DNA from: Ceratotherium simum simum
Lineage: Eukaryota; Chordata; Mammalia; Perissodactyla; Rhinocerotidae
Assembly: GCF_000283155.1 (NCBI RefSeq)
Contig: NW_004454239.1
Location: 5,465,078 to 5,529,077 of the forward strand
Length of the DNA: 64,000 nt
Direction: 5' to 3'
Part shown: positions 24,011 through 35,302 of the stretch, in pieces
How the letters are laid out: every line of letters begins with the position of its first letter
Position numbering within the stretch: the first letter of the stretch is position 1
The notes under the pieces: generated by a model
Told to the model about the DNA's origin: nothing
Seen by the model: the letters and a program-made list of their open reading frames with translations, nothing else
Databases searched by the model: none
Made by a program: the position numbers and the translations under genes

Positions 24011-24480
24011 TGCATAGTTATTTTAAAGTCTACGCTTTAAACTCCAATATCTGAATAGACTGTGGCTCTGTTTCTATTTCAATTCTGTTTCAGTCTTGTT
24101 TTTTATTATTCTTAGTTATTTTTGATTGAGTGCTAGACATTGTATATAAAAAATGGTAGCGATATCTGAGGCCATGGATAAGGTTATCATCCTTCATAGC
24201 AGATTTACATTTGTTTTTGACAGGCAGTTAGGAAAACAGCCTCTACTCCTAGGATAAGGTATAGCTTTTCTGGGGTCTCAACTGAATGGTTGGGGTTCAC
24301 CATGGTCTCTCTAGGCTAGCTGGAGCCCAATTCCAACATCTCCTCAGCACCATGTAACCTCTGGAATCTCTGTGCAGTTCTCTGCCAGTTATCAGATGTT
24401 CTCTGCTAAGCCATATAATTGCAGGTTAGGAATTGGCCAAGGACTCAAATGGAACGTCTGAGGTTTTCTTTTCTAGAACT
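24011..24480 (-). mobile_element. L1/HAL1 fragment, antisense, right part
   Basis: Resumes tttaaagtctacgctttaaa, ctccaatatctgaatagact and on to a wider L1-like text; right limit uncertain. Confidence 0.5.
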
Positions 24481-24750
24481 CCCTCTTCTCCTGTGCCCTG
24501 CCCGTCCAACTCTTACCAAATCCCAGCCACCTTAGCAGCCATGAACTCCAATCTGTTTCCTTCAGTAAGACAGCCATACTCTGCTTGAATTCCATTTCCC
24601 TGTGCCATGGTTTGGAAGACTCTAAGGGAGAAAGTGAGTGAGACAGGGACTCAGCTTGTGTGCTTCCCTTCTTTCAAAGTTTATAGCCCTGTGTTAGTCG
24701 CCCCTAAAGACCGAGTTTTGGCCAGAGCCTAGTTTTCTTTTTAACCTATC

Positions 24751-25380
24751 TGTGGTAGACAGAATTCTAAGATGGCTCCCAAGATTCCCACCCCCCAGTG
24801 AACATGCCCTGTATAACACCCCTCGAATATGGGTGGGCCCTGTGAATATGATGGATGTCACTCCCATGATTATGTTGTGCTATATGGTAAAGGTGAAGAG
24901 ATTTTGTTGATGTAATTCAGGTCCCAAGTCAGTTGATTTTGAGTTAATAAAAATGGAGATTATACTGGGGCTGGCGGGGGGGTGGGGTGGGGCAGGGTCT
25001 GACTTACTCATGTGAAAGGCCTTGAAAGAGGAGCTGGACCTTTGCTGAAGAGAGAGATGCTCTCCTGCCGGCCTTGAAAAGGAAAATAGCCATGCTGCAT
25101 GTTCCATGCCTATGGAGACGAGTGGCCTCCAGGAGCTAATGGCCTCAGTCATGCAACCACGAGTAACTGAATTCTGCCACCGTCTTGCACGAGCTTAGAA
25201 GAGCACCCCAACTCCAGAGGAGCCAGCACCCTGGCTGACACCTTAACTGAAGCCTTGTGAGACCCAGCTAAGCCATACTCTGACTCCTGACCCCCTGGAA
25301 ACTTTGAGATAAGAAATGTATGCTGTTTTAAGCTGCAAAGTTTATGATAATTTGTTATGTAGCATTAGGAAACTAATATA
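24751..25380 (+). mobile_element. Solo MaLR-type LTR with perfect duplication
   Basis: 630 bp from tgtggtagacagaattctaa to aggaaactaatata (terminal CA changed to TA). It includes a G-rich run (ggcgggggggtggggtgggg) at 24,972. Perfect 5-bp duplication ctatc at 24,746-24,750 and 25,381-25,385. No internal region. Confidence 0.88.
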
Positions 25381-25385
25381 CTATC

Positions 25386-26195
25386 TGTGTTGAGTTCTGG
25401 TATAAAATTGGATTATTTTCCTAAAACAAATTTGGGAGCTTTCCTTATATTCCTATGGCCTAGATTAAACAAATTTGGAGTCATCCTTTAAAAGTTGGAA
25501 AGAATTTGGCTGTGTACCCTTCTTGTTCAAGTGTCCTTTGCAAGCTTTGAATGTCTTTCCAGATCTTCTATGGTTCTTTTCTATTCAAGTTTTCATCTTT
25601 TTTGGGGTCATTTTGACAATTTCTATTTTGTTAGGAAATCATCCATTTCTTGTAGGGTTTCAATTTTTTTTTTTTTTTTGCCACAGAATTGTATACATTA
25701 TTTCATGTAGTTCTTACCATTCTTGATTCTGGGATTATGTCTTCTTTCACATTCCAAAATCTTGTATATTTTTGCTCTTTTTCTTTTTGCCATTATAAAC
25801 AAAAGATAATTTAATTGAGTTGCATGTTAAAAAGACTCTCTCTCAAACCCTTAAATGATACAGGACTTTCTTCTCCAGTGTTTTGATAAGTGGCTATTTA
25901 GACTCTTCTTTAATATGTCTTAGGTAATGAATTTCCTTCCTAAGAAGGACAGTCCTATGTTAGAAAGCTCTTAATTATTATTCTCTCTCGGTGATATCCA
26001 CTCACCACTGACAGTAGTGACATGTGGAATCACACAGAATGATTAGGCACACGTATGTGGTGAAGGATTGTAGTATTTGGGTGGTGAACGTGATGTAATC
26101 TATGTAGAAATAGAAGTATAATGATGCACATCTGAAATTTATACAACGTTATAAACCAGTGTTACCGCAATAACAACAACATCATCAAAGGGCCC
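25386..26195. other. L1-derived remnants, mixed orientation
   Basis: 26,030-26,175 (gggtggtgaacgtgatgtaa, aatttatacaacgttataaa) resembles an L1 3' UTR end on the plus strand. The T-rich remainder is not assigned. Confidence 0.4.
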
Positions 26196-26299
26196 AGCAG
26201 AAGAAAAAGACAAAAATAACAGTATCAAGCGGCCAAAGCGGTAGAGGAGACTCAAGAGAAGCCAGGAAAGGAGACAGATTTGATGAAAAGTATGATCAA

Positions 26300-26366
26300 T
26301 GCTCTTTTTCTTAATTGGGTTTACCAGGTGTTTATTTCATTAGTCTTTTAAAAAGAATCAGCTTGG
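26300..26366 (-). mobile_element. L1 fragment antisense, left of ERE
   Basis: T-rich L1-like text up to the ERE; it resumes at 26,570. Confidence 0.45.
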
Positions 26367-26554
26367 GCCGGCTCCGTGGCTTAGTGGTTAAGCGCGCGCG
26401 CTCCGCTGCTGGTGGCCTGGGGTTCGGATCCCGGGCGTGCGCCGACGCACCGCTTCTCTGGCCATGCTGAGGCCGCGTCCCACATACAGCAACTAGAACG
26501 ATGTGCAGCTATAACAGACAGCTATCTACTGGGGCTTTGGGGGGAAAAAAAAAA
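26365..26554 (+). mobile_element. ERE SINE, variant with a different 3' end
   Basis: Same tRNA-like head (gggccggctccgtggcttag) but the 3' half is catacagcaactagaacgat ... ctactggggctttggggg, without the tail module of ERE1: an ERE2/ERE3-type copy. 14-bp duplication aaaagaatcagctt at 26,351-26,364 and 26,555-26,568. Confidence 0.9.
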
Positions 26555-26568
26555 AAAAGAATCAGCTT

Positions 26569-26770
26569 TTTAAATCCAGCTTTTTAGGGGATTTATTTAC
26601 CCTTTCTACTATTTCCCTAGTTGATTGATTTCAGTTCATATCTTTTAATCTTCCTAGTTTTCTGGTTTAATTTGTTCTAATTTCTCTTTTTTCATTACAC
26701 GATTCCAAGCTAGCTTAAATTATATCAACTCATGGTCAATTGTGTTTCATCTATACTCCCCACAAAATTA
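26569..26770 (-). mobile_element. L1 fragment antisense, right of ERE
   Basis: ctactatttccctagttgat and ggtttaatttgttctaattt match the L1 internal region read antisense. Confidence 0.5.
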
Positions 26771-26789
26771 TTTTAATGCAAACTCTGTA

Positions 26790-27445
26790 GAGTAGCCCCC
26801 CTTATCCACGGGTGATACCTTCCAGGACCCCCAGTGGATGCCTGAAACCGCAGATAGTACTGGACTTTATCTATGTTTTTTCCTATATGTACATACCCAT
26901 GATAAAGTTTAATTTATAAATTAGGCACAGTAAGAGATTAACAATAATAAAACAGAACAATTTTAACAATATACTGTAATAAAAGTTACTGTAGATCTTC
27001 GCAACCTCAGCACATGACTTTTTCTTTCCTTATTGAGAACTTGCACCTTTTCACTTAAAAGAAGCACGTTAATGGCTTCTCTTTGGCATGTCTGAATTGC
27101 CAGCATCATTCTTCTTGTGCTTTGGGGCCATTAGTAAGTAAAATATGAGATACTTGAACACGTGCACTGGGATGCTGCAAGTCAATCTCATAACTGAGAC
27201 GGCTACTAAGTGACTAACAGCGGGTAGCACACACAGCGTGGATCTGCTGGACAAAGGGATGAGTCACGTGCCGGGTGAGATGGCGCAGGACGGCGAGAGA
27301 GTTCATCACGCTACTTTTAGAATGGTGCACAATTTAAAACTTATGAATTATTTTTGTAATATTCCATTTAATATTTTTGGACTGCAGTTGACTGTGGGTA
27401 ACTGAAACCGAGGAAGGTGAAACCGCAGATAAGGGGGGACCACTG
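26790..27445 (-). mobile_element. Tigger-like (pogo) DNA transposon, internally deleted
   Basis: 656 bp between TA dinucleotides (26,788-26,789 and 27,446-27,447). The terminal inverted repeats (left agtagccccccttatccacg; right, reversed, agtggtccccccttatctgc) differ at a few positions. On the minus strand an ATG at 27,131 opens MAPKHKKNDAGNSDMPK, the start of a Tigger transposase, stopping after 20 residues. Most of the transposase gene is deleted. Confidence 0.85.
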
Positions 27446-27693
27446 TACATATAATTCCATCTGCAAATATAATATATATATATAGCAATATATATTCTAA
27501 AAGATAAGGACTTTAAAAAATAATGTCCACATCACACCTAAAAATATATAATAATTCTTTAATATTATCATTGTTCAAAGGGTTCTACTAGAGTTGGGGG
27601 ACAGGACACAGCCAGGTTCAAGCTGCCATCCTTCCAGAATCCTCCCTGCCTTTGTAAGGGCGTGGCTTTCAAACTGTGACTATATCTCACAGT
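27446..27693. other. AT-rich spacer with (TA)n
   Basis: (TA)-rich tract at 27,470-27,495; otherwise unrecognised. Confidence 0.5.
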
Positions 27694-27708
27694 AAGAAAC
27701 ACATTTTA

Positions 27709-27946
27709 GGGGCTGGCGTAGTGGTTAAGTTCACGAGCTCCGCTTCCGCAGCCCAGGGTTCGCAGGTTCGGATCCCAGGCGTGGACTTTCGGACCACTCA
27801 TCAAGCCATGCTGTGGCAGCATCCCATACACAAAATAGAGGAAGATGGGCACAGATGTTACCTCAGTGCTAATTTTCCTCAGCAAAAACAGGAAGATTGG
27901 CAACTGATGTCAGCTCAGGGTCAAACTTCTTCACCAAAAAAAAAAA
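27709..27946 (+). mobile_element. ERE SINE, diverged copy
   Basis: Head ggggctggcgtagtggttaa, B box gttcggatccc, two tail modules, A13 tail. 15-bp duplication with one mismatch (aagaaacacatttta at 27,694-27,708; aagaaatacatttta at 27,947-27,961). Confidence 0.92.
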
Positions 27947-27961
27947 AAGAAATACATTTTA

Positions 27962-28601
27962 TATTACACCCCAGTACACGAATCCATACATACGTAACTG
28001 AAACAAATATTTCACAAAACTATACTTACATTTACCGTACGGGCTGTCCACTCTCTCCTTTCCCTCCTTCCTCAGCCCTCTCCCCCTCCCCCCCCTTTTT
28101 TTGGCTCTCTCAATCTTTTAATGTTGGTTGCAACCCATTAAATTGATTTCACTATAGTTCTATTACACTATAGTTCTATTACTTGCACTTTGAAAAACAA
28201 TCCTATAAAGCAAACTCCTGTATATTAAATTAACTGAAAAGGTTTGAGATGAATTTCATATACCTCTTCTGAAAGGAGGGGCAGAGAAACAGCTATTCTG
28301 CTGCCATGTGCCTGGCGTCACATGTCAGACCATGACACATTCAGCTCATTCATACCCCAAATCTCTCCATTAACTATATTGTCATTCTTCCTTTGCTAGA
28401 GACCATTCTAGCTGAGTGTACTTAATACCTTAAGTGTAAGTACACTTAATTGCGTACTTACAGGTACAGAACATTTGAGATCCCACTGTCAGTTTCTTCT
28501 ATTTGGATGTATACAGCCCCTCTGACCACATCTGCTTGAAATTTCAGGACCTGCTGTGAACAACGCTAACAGTCAAGCACATCTGTCATCTATATGCTCC
28601 T
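27962..28601. other. Intergenic DNA with pyrimidine run
   Basis: C/T-rich run at 28,047-28,103 including eight C then T7. Otherwise unrecognised. Confidence 0.4.
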
Positions 28602-28640
28602 GGGGCCGGCCTGGTGGTCTAGTGGTTAGGTTCGCTCTTA
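28602..28640 (+). mobile_element. Orphan 5' head of an ERE SINE
   Basis: ggggccggcctggtggtcta followed by gtggttaggttcgctc, then the match stops. There is no body, tail or duplication. Confidence 0.75.
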
Positions 28641-28974
28641 TCAAAAACGTAGACTATGACCCATCTTCCTGAATTGCTAGAGATTGAGAATTTAATCAAG
28701 AAGTAGAAACAATTCCAAAGGTCAAAACAAAGAGCATTTATTTCTTTGAGGATAAATTCTGCTGATAGCAGCCTTCTCTTTAGAAATCTAAACTATAACC
28801 TTGAAGCTCACGTGAGGCAACTAAGCAGCTATCAAACCAAATCCCGTGAGAAAGTGAGCTGCGCCAACGCCAGCACGTTCAGTTAAGACCCGGCCACTCC
28901 AGCTTCATCCTCAACACACTGCAGTGCGCTGCTTCCTTGATTTCTGACCTTCAAACAAGTGAAAGACGCTGATT
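28641..28974. other. Region just 3' of the DPY19L3 poly(A) site
   Basis: Unique-looking sequence with no recognised repeat; GC rises slightly at 28,850-28,930. Confidence 0.4.
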
Positions 28975-28993
28975 TTGTGTAACTTAAAAGAGC

Positions 28994-28999
28994 TTTATT
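28994..28999 (-). promoter_or_regulatory. Poly(A) signal AATAAA, distal end of DPY19L3
   Basis: Plus-strand tttatt reads AATAAA on the gene strand (ctgAATAAAgctctttt). It is followed within about 40 nt by a T/G-containing stretch (cttgtttgaagg) that could serve as the downstream element, so cleavage would be near 28,975. Confidence 0.65.
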
Positions 29000-31904
29000 C
29001 AGTATATAATCTCCATACAATTCAGTACAACAAACTATAAAAGCTCTGTGTAAGATTTTAGCCACAGGATGTTAAATACAGAAAATCAACGCCACAAGAA
29101 AGTAAGCCACTCTCTCATCGTGAAAGTTCTTTTTTTCCATGAACAGACAAGGACTTTCTTCTAGGCCAAAATGTTGTCATACATAAAGCATTTGGGGGCA
29201 TATTAACCAAGATACATGATCTGAAAACATCTTAATATTTTCCTATTGATTTCCAGGTTTAAATGAAATTTAAAAAATGGAATATTTCTATGTTACTTCA
29301 GGTAGGCTTTGGCCAAAGATGAACTAAAATTGTTACGTCTTAGACAAAGTTCATGTGGAATCAGAATAAACATGTTTAGTTATTGTGAAGCAAAGATACA
29401 GACCAGATATCTACATATGTCCTTGCCATCTGGCAGCACCCACTCACACACAAATTTATCTAGTTGATCTCACAAAGGTCAAGAAAATCATCTTTAAGTG
29501 GACAACAAATGGCCTAGATAACACCTAATTATGCTTCTGGCTAATACATCTAAAACGAGTCCCTATTTTTTTAAGTGTGTAAAAAAAGTGACTGGAACCT
29601 TTCGACTACAGCAGAATCTCTATTAGCCACTGTGATCAGTATCAGTAGTTGGCCATTTAATGGAGGAAGCAGGTTACAGTACGGAATCTTAACTTTAAAC
29701 ATATAATTGTACATTCATTGGCTCATCTTTTGATGTAAAGCCAAGGCCTTTCCTTTGCATAAGGGTCCAGTGATTGAAGTTCTATTCTGGCATAAATCAT
29801 ATTAACAACATGATTTGGGTACATTTTAATACCTTCTGATCAGTCTAGATTTTTTAAAGGTGGAATGAATATGTAAATAAATCTATGAAGCAATATGAGC
29901 TCAGAAATTTTCCTGAATTTTATGTTTTCCCAGTATAATTTTCCCAACCACACCTAATTAACAGCAATTTTTATTACCAAGTCAACCTTTATCAAATCTT
30001 ACCAAAGCATCCCAGTTAATTTTTGCAGAAATAATCCTTTCTTTTTACACCTGTATTTCCTAGATGTGTGTTGAATTGTGTACCCACAGCAGGAAGCAGA
30101 ACTCGCACAGAGAAGTTCAGTGTGGGCACAGTACTCAAGGGAGGGCAGTCAGCTTACAAGAGGGATGGAGACTGTCAAGGGATCTGGCGAGTCACAGATG
30201 CAGAGGTTAATTAAGAGCACTTATTGTACTTAGAGGTTCTTCTGAATGCTAACTTGGAAGCAAAATCAAGTGGTTATTCTAGCCATAAAAAACAGCCACA
30301 ATTTGAGGCTATTACTGAATATTAACACAGCCCCCGAGAGCTGTGATCTGTGCGGCGGGAGCTGAGGCCACAGTCCCTTGCTTTGGCTTGGTAGAGAGCC
30401 AGGAGTCAGTCGCTGTCCCTCTTCCCCCCCGTGTACTCCAATGAGAAGGTCATAAGAGAGAATACTGACAAGTGCTAAAAATATTTAACATGATTCGTTG
30501 AGAGATTTGGTCATTAGGAAACAAAAATGTCTACTATACATGGTCACAGTGTCTTGGAAAGAGTATATGCACGGATTCTGTCTTGCGAGATTTTTTTGGC
30601 ACTTTGTATTTTTCACTAAAGACTGAACATTCAATGTTTTGGCAACAATGGCACCTAAACATGAAGATTACTGTATGCCATCAATGCGGTGATGACAAGC
30701 ATCAAAATTTAAGTACATCTTTCTTGTATACTGAGACTCCAAATACCCAAATGCTTAGATTAATGCATATAGGAATATTTAAAATAAACAAATATATCTG
30801 AGGAGGTAACAGAGGATATTAAAAACGAAACGACACAGTCCAACGTGTTGTACCTTACATGTGCTTGGTGTCCACTGGAGTAAGGCACTGGCCGCAGGAG
30901 GCGCTGCCCCATGCTGTCAGCGACTATGGGCATGCGTCATTACTGGCTTCATCGAAGTTCTAGTACTGATTAAAATGTTTTATTATTGTATTACTCTAAA
31001 CTGCAGTGGTCTTCAACCTTATTAAGGGATACAGGAAAGATATAATTCAGGAGTTTCAGTTGCATAATGTAATAACCCAGCTACTGTCAATTTTTTTATT
31101 TAAATAAGTTTTGATAAAAGCCAACTATCCTTGAGTCCAACATGACAGGGTAAAGTTTCTCTCTGAATACTGCTTAGTAAGCAGTAACTGAGTATAAGAT
31201 CACTGGAACATGTGATATAGCCATCTTGATGCCTATGGTAATCTACTTCAACACAGCTGCAAGGAGGAACATTACATCATTTCCAACTGGCAAGAAGAGG
31301 GGAGGAAGGTAATTTCATTAGCCATCTTGATTTAATTAAATGCACGATATGCTCTTATCAGCAACTTTTACAAGTTCCCATCATTAGAAATTAATTATAA
31401 CAGCAATTACCAAAAATTCTTGAGCAGGTACACATAACCCTCTTCGTTGTTTACGAATCAGCATGACTCAGAGGCACTTGGTTACTGTTTAGTATGGAAA
31501 AGGAAAACGCCACCAGGGCCCTCACAGGAAGATTGGAGACCACAAATCAAACTTGGTATGAAAATGCTCTCTGCCAAAAATATTGTATTAGTGAATCAGT
31601 TAAGATACAACATTTAAAAAATATTCAGACTTTGCAAGGTTCTAGGCTGTAGAAAATACAAAGGCTAAAAACAGAAAGTTTACAAAATTTTGCAAACCCA
31701 GTAAATTTAAATGAGTAAGAAATAAAGAAAAATTTTCTTACTTGCAGGATAGGTTAAATAGTATCAATAGGTTTTAAAACAATACTAAACAGTAACAAAT
31801 TCTACTTGGCTATGTAACATTTCTGTTCCTTTAAGGACTTACAGTATGGAACTTCTAAGACTTTTCTGTGTCCAGCAATAAAACATGCACGCACATGCGC
31901 ATGT

Positions 31905-31929
31905 ACACACACACACACACACACACACA
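31905..31929. repeat. (CA)n microsatellite in the DPY19L3 3' UTR
   Basis: Uninterrupted (AC)12 on the plus strand, next to a degenerate gcacgcacatgcgcatgt stretch. The gene transcribes it as (UG)12. Confidence 0.9.
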
Positions 31930-32549
31930 AACGGCACATGACACACACTACTGAGGTGCTATGCATTACATTGCAGACAGAGCACAACAAAAAGTTTTAG
32001 ATACATACAAAGACTTGACATGATTTTTTTGAAATATTAAAAGCACGACACTTGGAAAACATTATAAAATTTTTAGGTGAAACAGGACAATAAAAAGCTT
32101 TTTAAAAAAGCTACCAATTGGTCTTCATTAGTGAAATGATATTAAATAACTTAATTATGCATCCCCTCAATTCAATTCAACCATAGCTGTCTTAAGTCAA
32201 CTGAAAATTACAAGTATGTCAAATCCTGAATAGGCCCTGGATTTCCAACATGATATGCGGCTGTTCAGGCTACCTATGGAACACTTACTGTTCCCCCACA
32301 ACAAAATTCTAGACCACTCTTAGAAAGCTGAGAACATTTAGGCTAAAGAACATTAATGAGACAAGACGAAAAAGACTTAAGCTTATATAAGATGCTTTCA
32401 AAGATGGTGACGCTGTGCAAACATCTGTAGACTTGCTCATATCAGAGCTGTAAGGAGCAGCTGCCTAACTACATGTGAAATGCTATCTACTCAGTTTCTC
32501 TCTGATGGGGTTTCACCTATCAAAAGTAGAGCTTGAGCAGAAAGCTCTG

Positions 32550-32711
32550 TCACTTGTTTCTGGACAGCTTGTAAACGTGGAATGTTTTGTTCTGAAACAC
32601 TCGAGTGAAGTATGCTGCGTAGGGAGGCAGGTTTCTTTTTATCTCTTCACAGAAGCGAGGGTGGCCTGCAAGTTTCAAATCAGGATCATTCTCTCCTGGG
32701 CCATCCATCAT
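32550..32711 (-). CDS. DPY19L3: DPY19L3 last coding exon 'K' with stop codon
   Basis: 162 coding nt including TGA at 32,552-32,550; fragment residues 379-431. Acceptor ggctttag, start MMDGPGENDPDLK, middle FCEEIKRNLPPY, end VYKLSRNK. The C-terminus is at the same place as in the human protein as I remember it, so the reading frame is intact to the end. The plus-strand frames over this exon are shadows. Confidence 0.96.
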   Translation of the reverse strand: MMDGPGENDPDLKLAGHPRFCEEIKRNLPPYAAYFTRVFQNKTFHVYKLSRNK

Positions 32712-34129
32712 CTAAAGCCAAAACAAAGCCAAAAACAATTTGGAAAAAAAAAATCATAGTTATGAGAGATAACAAAAGTGGGAAAATGTATTGGGCTTTG
32801 AAAGAATGATATGTTAGTGAACCTAAATGATATTATTTCAGTGTCAACGGCTACTTGGAGATCCTCGCGTCCACCCCTTCCCCTTCAGAAGTGTACACCA
32901 GAGCTGAGAAGGAGAGTTCAGTCCCACACAATGAGCACCTTCAGTGGCAAAGCCAGAACTAGAATGTGGATCTCCTTGTTTTTAGCAACGTACTACACTT
33001 CTCCTCTCACAGAAATAAAATACAGAGAAGGATTACTGTGACCAGAGAAAATTCTCCGACTCATTGGATGGCCTAGTTAGAAAAAGTTACACACAACAAA
33101 ATTTAAATGCATGTCTTTGGTTTTCATCTCCCCTGATTTCAAGATAGTTATGAACAGTTATTTGCCTTGGACAAAAATCTGAATCTCATACTCTTTTTTC
33201 CTGCAGCTTTCTTGAGCATAATTGACAAATAAAATCGTATACATTACAGGTGTACCACTGACGATTTGATATACGGGGACATGGCGAAATGTCACCACAA
33301 TCAAGTTAATTCACACATCTGTGCTGGTCAAAGGGACAAACCTGCAGTCACAAGGTGCATTGCTTCTGGGGATCTAAAGTATAACGTGGTGACTACAGTT
33401 AATAACACTGTGTTGTATACTTGAAATTTGCTAACAGAGTAGATCATAAGTGTTCTGAATCTCAAATTTTGTATAGTCAAGTTTTTTTCAGATTTAGGCT
33501 AGGTTTACCATTTTTTCCCACTCATTTTATAACTATCCTGACACAAGCTCCAAGATCTTTCTCGGAAGGGAGGAAGGAGAAACAGCTTGTTCTGCTCTGG
33601 AGTGCACCCTTGATCACAGACAGCCACCTCTGTGGAAGTGTGCCAGGGGACGAAAGGGGACACCCAACACGAGTGGGCAGGCAGAGCAGCAGGAATCCAC
33701 CACCAGGAATCCACCACCAGGGCTGGGAGGGGAGATGGGCACTGCTGTCACAGTTGTTCATGTACGAGCCAAAATGATGCTATGGAGCAGTGGTTTTAAA
33801 AGGCTGAGGTTTTGCTTTTGATTTTAGCAGTCAAATCCTTGAAAAATAAATTTTATGCAGAGCCTCATGATTCAAACCAGCTAAAGACAGAGGTGCTCTG
33901 TCTGATGTGCAGATGGGGACCTAGAGTTCCCCTCTCGACTTCCCCTCGCCCAGCCCGTGGCAGTCACTCAAGTGCCCAGGTAGGGAGTTCTGAAGAATGC
34001 GAGAGAACAATGAACCCTCCGTTCATAATATAATTCTATAACGTACAAAAACATTACATTACTTAGGATTCAAATTGGAATCCTATGCTCTCCAGGAGGC
34101 TCCCACATGTGGCGAGATGATGTGCTTAC
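32712..34129 (-). other. DPY19L3 intron J-K, with an L1 remnant
   Basis: 33,185-33,470 carries L1 3'-UTR-like text (cttgagcataattgacaaat; taacgtggtgactacagtta; acttgaaatttgctaacaga). The remainder, including a repeated aggaatccaccacc pair at 33,690-33,720, is unassigned. Confidence 0.6.
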
Positions 34130-34288
34130 GTGGCCATTGGCGACATCCAGCAGGTCGCGCAGCCGGCAGCCCCGGCGGTGCCTCTGCTCATAGCAGATGC
34201 TGTCTTCCAGAATCACGTAGTCAGTGCCGAAGGACCTCAGGAGGGCATGCACCTCCTCTGGAGACCTCTTGGCATATATCTGATAAAC
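34130..34288 (-). CDS. DPY19L3: DPY19L3 coding exon 'J'
   Basis: 159 nt, phase 0 to 0, fragment residues 326-378. Acceptor catttgaag (weak pyrimidine tract), start VYQIYAKRSPEEVHALLR, including FGTDYVILEDSICY and ending DVANGH before donor gtaagc. It is a typical soluble alpha/beta segment of the DPY19 C-terminal domain with three cysteines (two in ICY and GCR contexts). An antisense open frame over the same bases is a shadow of it. Confidence 0.95.
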
Positions 34289-34696
34289 CTTCAAATGAGA
34301 GGAAAATGGAATAGGGCAAAAGACCAGTCAACTGCCAGGAAGTCAGTGGAGGAACATGTAACGATGGAACCTCCCACGGGGTTGAATCTGGGACCTAGAC
34401 CCCAGCTCCCCAGCTCCTCCACACAGGCCACTGCTGCCCTCCCTCACCTGCAGTCTTGGAGCGTGGGGGGAAGTTCCCAAAAGAATACTGTATCGCTTAG
34501 CCTTGGGAAGAGGAACAGTCAGTCCTGCTGAATACACTTGGACTCAGACACCAAATAGATATGGATTTAGAATTATTATTTCGAGCTATGAATATATTCA
34601 TCAGCAGAGGCCAATTCTAAGAACGCTTCCCCAAGGCAAATCACACAGTTGAGTACATAAGACACAGTCCCGACCTTTAGAAAAGAGACCTTTAGA

Positions 34697-35292
34697 ACTC
34701 TAATCCACTGCTGGTGGGAAAGCACACTGGTGCAGCCTCTACAGGAAACAGTATGGAGATTCCTCAAAAAATTAAAAATAGAAATACCTTATGATCCAGC
34801 TATCCCACTACTGGGTATTTATCCAAAGAACTTGAAATCAACAATCCAAAGAGGCTTATGCACCCCCACGTTCACTGCAGCATCATTCACTACAGCCAAG
34901 ACGTGGAAGCAACCCAAGTGTCCCTCGACTGATGATTGGATAAAGAGGACGTGGTATATATATACCATGGAATAGTACTCAGCAATAAAAAAAGACAAAA
35001 TTGTCCCATTTGCAACAACATGGATGGACCTGGAGGGTATTATGTTAAGTGAAATAAGCCAGACAGAGAAAGACAAACACCGTATGACTTCACTCATAAT
35101 GTGGAAGATAAACTAACACATGGACAGAGAGAACAGTTTGGTGGTTACCAGGGGGAAGGGAGTTGGGGGGTGGGCACAAGGGGTGAAGGGACCCATTTAT
35201 ATGGTGACTGACAAATAATAATGTACAACTGGAATCTCCCAATGTTATAAACTATTATGACATCAATAAAAAACATGAATTAAAAAAAAGGG
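34697..35292 (+). mobile_element. Young 5'-truncated L1 in DPY19L3 intron (antisense to gene)
   Basis: About 596 bp covering the ORF2 C-terminus (IPYDPAIPLLGIYPKNLKS from about 34,785; KTWKQPKCPSTDDWIK) and a 3' UTR with a G-rich stretch (ggggggtgggcacaaggggt) and A-rich end. The frame is open to a TAG at 34,975, where L1 normally reads EYYSAIKK. A 10-bp duplication gacctttaga at 34,687-34,696 and 35,293-35,302 marks a real insertion. Confidence 0.85.
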
Positions 35293-35302
35293 GACCTTTA
35301 GA

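Larger units (their letters stand above)
28975..32549 (-). other. DPY19L3: DPY19L3 3' untranslated region
   Basis: About 3.6 kb from the stop codon to a likely cleavage site near 28,975. I recognise no ERE, L1 or LTR in it, in contrast with both flanks. It is A+T-rich and contains a (CA)12 tract at 31,905-31,929. Other AATAAA-type hexamers occur on the minus strand near 29,968 and 30,981, so shorter isoforms are possible. The distal end is inferred from the signal and from where unique sequence ends, not from transcript data. Confidence 0.7.

Noticed and set aside
1..28600. A second protein-coding gene 3' of DPY19L3
   Set aside because: No multi-exon coding pattern on either strand; all long frames coincide with L1, ERE, LTR or L2 sequence.
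30981..30986. Main poly(A) signal of DPY19L3
   Set aside because: A hexamer is present, but unique conserved-looking sequence continues to 28,994; kept only as a possible alternative site.
34130..34531. 133-codon plus-strand open frame
   Set aside because: It is antisense to DPY19L3 exon J, where conserved codons on the other strand explain the absence of stops.
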